From Brevibacterium sp. (GTDB lineage: Bacteria; Actinomycetota; Actinomycetes; Actinomycetales; Brevibacteriaceae), in contig JAPSIC010000017.1 of assembly GCA_031179165.1 (NCBI GenBank), forward strand, positions 1-34,533: DNA of 34,533 bases, given 5' to 3'. Shown here one piece after another: positions 28,853-34,533 of this stretch (positions within the stretch are counted from its first letter, which is position 1; the number at the start of each line of letters is the position of its first letter). The notes below the pieces were generated by a model. The model saw only the letters and a list, made by a program, of their open reading frames with translations, did not search any database and was not told the DNA's origin. The position numbers and the translations under genes are program-made.

Positions 28853-29947
28853 ATGCCCACCACCTCCCGCGCCGCCATCCACACCTCCGGGCCCGACCTC
28901 GACATCGCCGAGGTGGAGGTCCGCGATCCCGGCCCCGGCCAGGTCCTCGTCAGGCTCGGTGCCTCCGGGGTCTGCGGTTCGGACCGCCACGTCCTCGACG
29001 GGGACTGGGACCTGCCGAGCCCGACCGTGATGGGTCACGAGGGCGCCGGCACCGTCGTCGAGGTCGGTCCCGGCGTCGATGACCTCGCCATCGGCGATCA
29101 CGTGATCATGAGCTGGTTCTATCCCTGCCTGCACTGCACCGCCTGCCAGGCGGGCCGGACCTGGGTGTGCACCGGTTCGGGTGCCGATCGCTGCCTCCTG
29201 CCCGATGGCACCACGGCGATGGAGAAGGACGGCTCGCCGGTCTACCCCTATCTGGCCGTGGGGTCGATGAGCGAGTACACGGTCGTCGCGCGGCAGGCCG
29301 CGGTGAAGATCCCCGCAGAGGTGCCCTTCGATGTGGCCGCGCTCATCGGCTGTTCGATCGCGACCGGCTTCGGCGCCGTCGTCAACGACGCCGAGGTGGA
29401 AGCCGGGCGGTCGGCCCTCGTCATCGGTTCCGGAGGGGTGGGCCTGAGCATCATCATGTCCTTGGCCCTGACCGGGGCGAACCCGATCATCGCCGCCGAC
29501 ATCACCGATGAGGCGCTCGAGCTGGCCCGCTCGTTCGGCGCCACCCACACGGTGAGGTCGGGCCCGGACCTCGCCGAGGCGGTCGCCGGGATCACGGGCA
29601 CCGGCGTCGACTACGCCTTCGAGGCGATCGGCCGACCCCAGACGATCGAGCAGATGCCGGCCTGCCTGACCCCCGGCGGCACCGCCGTCATCGTCGGTCT
29701 GCCCCCACAGGACCAGCCGGTGGCGATCGATGCCCTGGCCCTGGCCGAGGAGGGCAAACGGATCCTCGGCTCGAACTACGGGGGCACCGTGCCCGGACGC
29801 GACTTCCCTCTCCTGGCCAACCTCTACCTGGCGGGCAGGCTGCCGGTCGATCGGCTCATCACCGACCGGATCCGCCTCGATCAGGTCAATGAGGCGTTCT
29901 CCGCGATGCGCGCCGGGGCCAAGGGCCGCTCCGTCATCATCCACTGA
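28853..29947 (+). CDS. Zinc-binding alcohol dehydrogenase (class III-like MDR)
   Basis: A 364-residue medium-chain zinc dehydrogenase. Catalytic-zinc ligands are Cys41 (GVCGSDRH), His62 and Glu63 (GHEGAG). Structural-zinc ligands are Cys92, 95, 98 and 106 (PCLHCTACQAGRTWVC). The NAD-binding glycine motif is GSGGVGLSIIMSLALTGA. It resembles the class III/formaldehyde-type group, which in actinobacteria includes mycothiol-dependent enzymes, but the similarity does not prove that substrate. ATG 28853 follows AAGGAGAAG. It lies between the NCS1 permease and the TetR gene on the same strand, consistent with oxidising an alcohol or aldehyde released from the imported compound. Confidence 0.87.
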   Translation: MPTTSRAAIHTSGPDLDIAEVEVRDPGPGQVLVRLGASGVCGSDRHVLDGDWDLPSPTVMGHEGAGTVVEVGPGVDDLAIGDHVIMSWFYPCLHCTACQAGRTWVCTGSGADRCLLPDGTTAMEKDGSPVYPYLAVGSMSEYTVVARQAAVKIPAEVPFDVAALIGCSIATGFGAVVNDAEVEAGRSALVIGSGGVGLSIIMSLALTGANPIIAADITDEALELARSFGATHTVRSGPDLAEAVAGITGTGVDYAFEAIGRPQTIEQMPACLTPGGTAVIVGLPPQDQPVAIDALALAEEGKRILGSNYGGTVPGRDFPLLANLYLAGRLPVDRLITDRIRLDQVNEAFSAMRAGAKGRSVIIH

Positions 29948-29978
29948 GCCGGTGGCGAGGATCTGAGAGACTGAAACC

Positions 29979-30602
29979 ATGCCCCGCCCGAGCAAGAACA
30001 TCCTGTCCGCCGAGCTCATCGCCGATACGGCGCTGAAGCTGGTCGAGCGCAATCACGACTTCACGATCCCCGGCATCGCGGGCGAGCTCGGCGTCAACCC
30101 CTCTTCGCTCTACCACCACGTCAAGGGCGGACGGAACGAGATCATCAACCTCATGCGCTACGCACTCTACGGGCGGATCGATCTGGGCGGCGCGACCGAT
30201 GCCTCCCGCCCGTGGCAGGACCGGCTGCGATCCTGGATCCGCAGCTACCGGGAGTCGATGGCCCAACTTCCCGCGGCGCTGCCGCTGCTCGTCGGTGCGC
30301 CGGTCGACGATGCCCGCACCCTGGAGATCTACGAGGTCGCGTTCGCCCTGCTCAGCGAGATCGGGGTCCCCGAGGACGAGCAGGTCGACGTCGTGGCCAT
30401 GCTCGACGCCGTCGTCCTCGGGTCCGCGGTCGACGGCTCGGCGCCGTCACCACTGTGGCGCATCGGCGACCTCGACCTTCCCCATCTCAGGGCCGCGGTG
30501 GCCCGACGTGACGACGAGGGCCGGGCCGACCGCGGCCTGGAGATGGCGATCTCGGCGCTCATCGCCTTCATCGAGGCGAGCGTCAGCGCACCCCGGCAAT
30601 AG
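29979..30602 (+). CDS. TetR-family transcriptional regulator
   Basis: A 207-residue repressor. The N-terminal TetR helix-turn-helix (residues 8-55) contains DFTIPGIAGELGVNPSSLYHHVKG. The C-terminal part is a helical ligand domain of the TetR_C type (LRSWIRSYRESMAQLPAALPLLVGAPV). It is the last gene of the NCS1/dehydrogenase operon, 31 bases after the dehydrogenase, so it is probably under its own control. The paired ACCAAA-N5-TTTGGT palindromes at 27071-27150 are the most likely targets. Its last 20 bases overlap the end of the convergent YtcJ-like gene. Ligand unknown; probably a substrate or product of the operon. Confidence 0.86.
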   Translation: MPRPSKNILSAELIADTALKLVERNHDFTIPGIAGELGVNPSSLYHHVKGGRNEIINLMRYALYGRIDLGGATDASRPWQDRLRSWIRSYRESMAQLPAALPLLVGAPVDDARTLEIYEVAFALLSEIGVPEDEQVDVVAMLDAVVLGSAVDGSAPSPLWRIGDLDLPHLRAAVARRDDEGRADRGLEMAISALIAFIEASVSAPRQ

Positions 30603-32223
30603 CGTCCTCGCCGAACACCGGTTCGCCGCCGATGACGGTGACCGCCGCCTGCGTGTCCTTGATCCCGCTCGCCTCGACGGCGAGGATGTCCTGGCTCAGG
30701 GCCACGAAGTCGGCGAGTTTGCCGACCTCGAGGGTGCCGAGATGCTCTTCCCGGCCCACCGCATAGGCCGAGCCGTAGGTGTAGGCCCGCAGCGCCTCGG
30801 CGACGGTGACCTTCTCCTCCGGGGCGAAGTCGGCGCCCGCGGAGGTCTTCCGGTTGACCAGGTCATGGATCGAGACGAAGGGGTTGGCGTCGGAGACCGG
30901 GGAGTCGGTGGAACCGGGCACGACGATGCCGGCGTCGAGGAGGGAGCGCATCCGGTAGGTGCCCCGCGCCCGCTCGGGCCCGATCGCGTCGATGATGCCG
31001 TCGCCGAACTCGGAGATGAAGACTCCCTGGGGCACCGGGATGACGCCGAGCTCCGCCGCCCGGGCCACCTGGGCGTCGGTGGCGATCGCGAAGTGCTCGA
31101 TCCGGTGCCGGACGGTGCGCGGCTGCGCGGACTGGGCGGCCGCGACCGCCTCGAGCGCATGGTCGATGGCCCGGTCGCCGATGGCGTGGGTCGCGACCGT
31201 CCAACCGGCGCGGTGGTAGGCGGGGACGAGGTCGAGCAGCTCCTCAGGGTCGACGACCATGATGCCGCGGTTGTCCGCCTCGCCGCAGAAGCAGTCGTGG
31301 ACGGCGGCGGAGCGGCCGATCAGGGAGCCGTCGGAGATGATCTTCACCGGTCCGAAGCGCAGCCGGTCGTCGCCGAAGCCGGTGCGCACACCGAGATCGA
31401 GGGTGCGCATCCCCTCGCTGTTGAGCTCGAGTTCGTGGAGGATCTGGTGGAAGGGCATGACCGTCATCCGGGGCCGCATCCGGTTCGACTCGACCGCCTT
31501 CTGGTAGACGTCGAGCACCGGTGAGTTGACGCCCATCGCCCCGCCGACGAGGATCCCCGGTTCGGTCAGGCTGGTCAGACCGTAGCCGACGGACTGGTCG
31601 GAGGCCAGGCGCAGGCTCTCGATCGCCTCCTCTGGGCTGACCTTCGCGGCTTCGAGCTGGATGAGCTCACCCGCGGACTCCTGCAGCAGCCCTTCGGCAC
31701 GCCCCTCGGCGTCGCGGATGACCCGGCCGCCGGGCACATCGGGGTAGCCGCGGCGGCCGGCGGCGCCGACGAGTTTGAAGGCGCGGGTGTTGGCGACGAT
31801 CATGTGGTGGGAGACGTGCTCGATGATCGCGGGCCGGCCACCGGTGACCGCGTCGAGGCCCTCGGCGGTGGGATGGTCGCCGAGGCGGTTCTGATCGTAG
31901 CCGCTGCCGCGGACCCAGGCGCCCGGCGGCAGGGATTCGGCGCGCCGGCGCAGCGCCTCGTAGAGCTCGTCGAGGCTCGTCACCGCCGGGTAGCGGAGAT
32001 CGACGTTGGCCAGCTGTTCGCCTGTGCCCATCGTGTGGTGGTGGGCGTCGTGGAGTCCGGGGATGACCCGGGCCGCACCCAGGTCGTACTCGGTCCGGGC
32101 CTCGAGCCCGTCCACCTCGTCGATGGCGAGGATCCGCCCCTGGTGGACGGCGATCGTGCGCGCCTCGGGGCGGGCGGGGTCACCGGTCCAGAACCGGCCG
32201 TGCCACAGGCTGTCGATCTTCAC
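30583..32223 (-). CDS. YtcJ-like metal-dependent amidohydrolase
   Basis: A 546-residue amidohydrolase of the Amidohydro_3/YtcJ group. Motifs in order are PGLHDAHHHT (first metal site, about residues 54-63), HVSHHMIVANTRAF, ISDGSLIGRSAA, WTVATHAIGDRAIDHALEAV, RHRIEHFA and GSTDSPVSDANPFVSIHDLVNR. No signal peptide, so cytoplasmic. The GTG start at 32223 overlaps the MFS stop (GTGA) with AAGGGG upstream; the longer reading frame to 33456 runs through the MFS gene in another frame and is not real. Family members hydrolyse N-substituted formamides and other C-N bonds, but most substrates are unknown. Its coupling to the carrier implies a shared substrate. Confidence 0.87.
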   Translation of the reverse strand: MKIDSLWHGRFWTGDPARPEARTIAVHQGRILAIDEVDGLEARTEYDLGAARVIPGLHDAHHHTMGTGEQLANVDLRYPAVTSLDELYEALRRRAESLPPGAWVRGSGYDQNRLGDHPTAEGLDAVTGGRPAIIEHVSHHMIVANTRAFKLVGAAGRRGYPDVPGGRVIRDAEGRAEGLLQESAGELIQLEAAKVSPEEAIESLRLASDQSVGYGLTSLTEPGILVGGAMGVNSPVLDVYQKAVESNRMRPRMTVMPFHQILHELELNSEGMRTLDLGVRTGFGDDRLRFGPVKIISDGSLIGRSAAVHDCFCGEADNRGIMVVDPEELLDLVPAYHRAGWTVATHAIGDRAIDHALEAVAAAQSAQPRTVRHRIEHFAIATDAQVARAAELGVIPVPQGVFISEFGDGIIDAIGPERARGTYRMRSLLDAGIVVPGSTDSPVSDANPFVSIHDLVNRKTSAGADFAPEEKVTVAEALRAYTYGSAYAVGREEHLGTLEVGKLADFVALSQDILAVEASGIKDTQAAVTVIGGEPVFGEDAIAGVR

Positions 32224-33533
32224 TGCGCTGCCCCTTCGACCGTTGTGTGGGTGTTCTTCGGCCGCAGCTTCGCGAGCCCGACGATGCCGACGATCGTGAG
32301 CAGGACCTGGCCGATGTAGAACCACATCACGGCCCAGGGGCTGTTGCCGGTGGAGTTGAGCAGGTACTGGGCGATGAGCGGGGTGGTGCCGCCGAAGATC
32401 GTCGCGCACAGCTGGTAGGCCAGGGACACGCCGGTGTAGCGGATGCGGGCGGGGAAGGAGTCGGCCAGGGCGGTGGCGAGCATCGCGTAGTACGCGGTGG
32501 CGCCGATGGTGTTGATGGCGATGGTGATGCCGAGGAAGGTCGCGTTCGCCGACTGGATGGCCATGAAGAACGGCGGGGTGCCGAGTCCGGTGATGACCAG
32601 CCCCCAGATGAGCACGGCCTGGAGGCCGATCCGCTCGGCGATCTTGGCCGCGACCGGCTGCCAGAAGAACTGGATGACGGCGGCGAGCAGGATCAGGTTG
32701 AGGACGACGGCGCGGTCCATGCCGAGGATCTCGGTCGTCCACGAGAGCATGAAGGTGTTGTTGAAGTACGCCGAGGCGATGCCGACGATGGAGGCGAACA
32801 CGCCGCAGACGATGAGCAGGGGTGCGGTGGCAAAGGCCTCGACGACCGGCACCTTGGGCACCTCGCCCTTCTCCTGGGTCTGCGTGAACTCCTGCGACTC
32901 CTCGACCTTGGAGCGGATGATGAACGCAACGATGACGAGGACGGCGGAGAAGAGGAACGGGATCCTCCAGCCCCAGGTGAGGAACGCCTCGTCGGGCAGC
33001 AGACCGACGAGCATGAAGGCCAGTGTGGAGAGGATCGCCCCGACCGGGGAGCCCTGCTGAACCCAGGCGCCGGCGAATCCGCGCTTCTTCTCCGAGGCGT
33101 TCTCGGTCGCCAGCACCACGGCCCCGCCCCATTCGCCGCCGACGGCCAGGCCCTGAGTGGCGCGGAGGACGATGAGGAGAATCGGCGCGGCCATCCCGAT
33201 CGTCGCGAAGCCCGGCAGCAGGCCGATGCCCGTTGTCGAGATGCCCATGATGAGCAGGGTGGCGATGAGGGTGTTCTTCCGTCCGAACTTGTCGCCGAGG
33301 TGGCTGAAGACGAGACCGCCGATGGGCCGGGCGAGGAAGCCGACCCAGAAGGTCGCGAAGGAGGCGAGCAGTCCCGCGCCGGGCGCGAGATCCGGGTAGA
33401 ACACCTTGCCGAAGACGAGGGCGGCGGCGGTGCCGAAGAGGAAGAAGTCGTACCACTCGATCGAGGTGCCGACGAAGGCGCCGATGATCGATCGGCGCTG
33501 CCTCTGCTCAGGGGTCTGTGCTGTTGTGCTCAC
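32220..33533 (-). CDS. MFS transporter, MHS (metabolite:H+ symporter) family
   Basis: A 437-residue 12-helix carrier. MHS signatures are GAFVGTSIEWYDFFLFGTAAA in helix 1, the loop RPIGGLVFSHLGDKFGRKN, and RATQGLAVGGEWGGA in helix 4. The GTG start at 33533 has GGAG seven bases upstream; the reading frame stays open to 34226, but that part opposes the LysR gene. The stop overlaps the YtcJ-like gene start, so carrier and hydrolase are co-translated. A LysR gene is divergent, 130 bases away, which is the classic arrangement of a regulated uptake unit. It resembles the MHS protein at 22459 in type but differs too much to be a recent copy. Confidence 0.87.
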   Translation of the reverse strand: MSTTAQTPEQRQRRSIIGAFVGTSIEWYDFFLFGTAAALVFGKVFYPDLAPGAGLLASFATFWVGFLARPIGGLVFSHLGDKFGRKNTLIATLLIMGISTTGIGLLPGFATIGMAAPILLIVLRATQGLAVGGEWGGAVVLATENASEKKRGFAGAWVQQGSPVGAILSTLAFMLVGLLPDEAFLTWGWRIPFLFSAVLVIVAFIIRSKVEESQEFTQTQEKGEVPKVPVVEAFATAPLLIVCGVFASIVGIASAYFNNTFMLSWTTEILGMDRAVVLNLILLAAVIQFFWQPVAAKIAERIGLQAVLIWGLVITGLGTPPFFMAIQSANATFLGITIAINTIGATAYYAMLATALADSFPARIRYTGVSLAYQLCATIFGGTTPLIAQYLLNSTGNSPWAVMWFYIGQVLLTIVGIVGLAKLRPKNTHTTVEGAAQ

Positions 33534-33651
33534 GGAAGTCTCCAGTGACTTGGGTGGGACTGCGGTCCGGCCGGTCGGCCGACGCTGTGGTGGACACCAC
33601 TGTAGGGCCGCCGCAGTCATGCAGACCAATGCCGATTGTCGTGGGTTGTGA

Positions 33652-33657
33652 TAACTT
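33652..33657 (+). promoter_or_regulatory. Putative -10 box of a leaderless LysR transcript
   Basis: TAACTT fits TANNNT and ends 7 bases before the LysR ATG at 33664, so the transcript may start at the ATG. No ribosome-binding site is seen. Upstream, GTGGTG-GA-CACCAC (about 33587-33600) is a small inverted repeat and possible LysR target. Confidence 0.3.
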
Positions 33658-33663
33658 CCGTGC

Positions 33664-34533
33664 ATGGATGTGTCGGAGTTCGAAAGCTTCCTTGCGGTTC
33701 TCGAGACCGGGACGGCGACCGAGGCGGCCGCGCTGCGCTTCATCTCGCAACCGGCCCTGTCCCGGCAGATCCACTCGCTCGAGGCCCGGTGCCGGACCTC
33801 CCTGTTCACGCGGTCGAAGTCGGGCATGGTGCCGACCCGGGCGGCACGGCTGCTCGAACCGGTGGCCCGGGACCTGCTCATGCACTGGGCGAATGCCGGG
33901 CAGGCGATGTCGGCGCTCGGGGAACGCCGGGTCCCGCTCACGGTCGCCTGCCCGACGATGGTCGCCGAGCGGCTCGTCCTCCCCTTCGTCACCGAGTCGG
34001 TGGGCCTCGTCGCCGATGTCGTCGAGGTGCCGACGACGGAGATCTGCTCACTCGTCGCCGAGAGGCGGGTCGACTTCGCCCTGGTTCCGCTCACTCCCCC
34101 GCCGGAGGTCGCCTCGAAGCGGTTGTTCCGAGTCCCGTTCAGCCTGCAGGTGCCGCGGGACTCACCGGTCGCCGAGCGCGACTCGGTCGACATCCGCGAG
34201 CTGCCGGAGCTCGACCTCATCGTCACCTATCGCACGAGCGGGACTCGGGTCGCCCTCGACGAGCATCTCACCCGGGCCGGGGTGCGGGTGCGCTACCGGC
34301 ACGAGGTCAGCCGCTCCCGCATCGGGGAGGCGCTGGCCCTGTCCGGGCGCGGGATGGTCGTGAGCATCGACCCGCCGGTCTTCGACCTCGCCGAGGTGCC
34401 CCTCGTCGATGAGGGGTCGCCGATCTACGTCGAGGAGTGGGCGGCCTGGCCGCCGGAGCACTATTCGGTCGCGCAGATCGAGTCCTTCGTCGACGAGTTC
34501 TCGGCGTGGATGCGCGGACGTCCGCAGTTCGAG
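33664..34533 (+). CDS. LysR-family transcriptional regulator (cut by window end)
   Basis: An open frame of 290 codons that runs off the right edge without a stop, so the C-terminus is missing, though little should be lost. The helix-turn-helix is FESFLAVLETGTATEAAALR and ISQPALSRQIHSLEARCRTS (residues 6-48). The effector domain begins near residue 93 (PLTVACPTMVAERLVLPFV). It is divergent from the MHS carrier/YtcJ-like operon and is its probable activator. ATG 33664 lacks a ribosome-binding site and may be leaderless. Confidence 0.83.
   Translation, partial: MDVSEFESFLAVLETGTATEAAALRFISQPALSRQIHSLEARCRTSLFTRSKSGMVPTRAARLLEPVARDLLMHWANAGQAMSALGERRVPLTVACPTMVAERLVLPFVTESVGLVADVVEVPTTEICSLVAERRVDFALVPLTPPPEVASKRLFRVPFSLQVPRDSPVAERDSVDIRELPELDLIVTYRTSGTRVALDEHLTRAGVRVRYRHEVSRSRIGEALALSGRGMVVSIDPPVFDLAEVPLVDEGSPIYVEEWAAWPPEHYSVAQIESFVDEFSAWMRGRPQFE

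Noticed and set aside
28715-30052. 445-codon minus-strand frame opposite the zinc dehydrogenase
   Set aside because: Featureless shadow; the plus-strand dehydrogenase has complete zinc ligands.
1-34533. CRISPR arrays, tRNA/rRNA genes, insertion sequences or integrase-flanked islands
   Set aside because: No regularly spaced identical repeats, no tRNA-like cloverleaf or transposase/integrase frame was seen on reading both strands.

Overview
High-GC DNA with GTG starts, GTGA/TGATG gene junctions and families typical of Actinomycetota (Holin-X/DUF3618/DUF4235 envelope operon, MmyB-type XRE regulator, mycothiol-dependent MDMPI-fold enzyme). A Brevibacterium-like soil or cheese actinobacterium is my best guess, from overall gene style only. 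I see no rRNA, tRNA, CRISPR array, insertion sequence or prophage. The window reads as metabolic accessory chromosome, and no gene-free stretch exceeds 300 bases.

Layout. (1) 1-1537: three small envelope/stress membrane-protein genes. (2) 1547-14774: a probable acid-sugar catabolic locus. It has an NhaC-type carrier, two Nramp-fold transporters that have lost the metal-binding motifs, a D-2-hydroxyacid dehydrogenase, a DapA-fold lyase, an aldo/keto reductase, a DUF1537 acid-sugar kinase joined in frame to a PdxA-type dehydrogenase, a DeoR-type repressor, an intracellular Asp-box (BNR) protein and a TauE/SafE exporter. Three divergent promoter regions in this stretch carry the same 17-bp inverted repeat of the type TTGCG-N7-CGCAA, so six transcription units probably form one regulon, most simply controlled by the DeoR protein. 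(3) 14807-15966: an ArsP-like permease preceded by a putative leader peptide. (4) 16035-19420: a zinc alcohol dehydrogenase, an MmyB-type regulator and an MFS exporter, with a 31-bp element shared by the two promoter regions. (5) 19551-24856: MFS carrier, M20 carbamoylase and amidase in one operon, with an upstream LysR regulator, for uptake and hydrolysis of an amide or ureido compound. (6) 24920-26171: MarR regulator and divergent MDMPI-type enzyme around a perfect MarR operator. (7) 26205-30602: nitrilase-family amidohydrolase divergent from a 70-residue membrane protein, an NCS1 permease, a zinc dehydrogenase and a TetR regulator, with two matching palindromes between the divergent units. 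(8) 30583-34533: YtcJ-like amidohydrolase and MHS-family carrier, with a divergent LysR regulator cut by the window end.

How the parts work together (inference). In region 2, carriers would import hydroxy-acid sugars, the kinase half would phosphorylate the C4 hydroxyl, and the PdxA half would oxidise the product with decarboxylation to a triose phosphate. The dehydrogenase, reductase and DapA-like lyase would feed or branch this route. This follows the published role of DUF1537 kinases and PdxA2 in threonate/erythronate catabolism. Regions 5, 7 and 8 are each a carrier plus C-N hydrolase(s) plus a regulator, so the window looks like a series of nitrogen and carbon scavenging modules.
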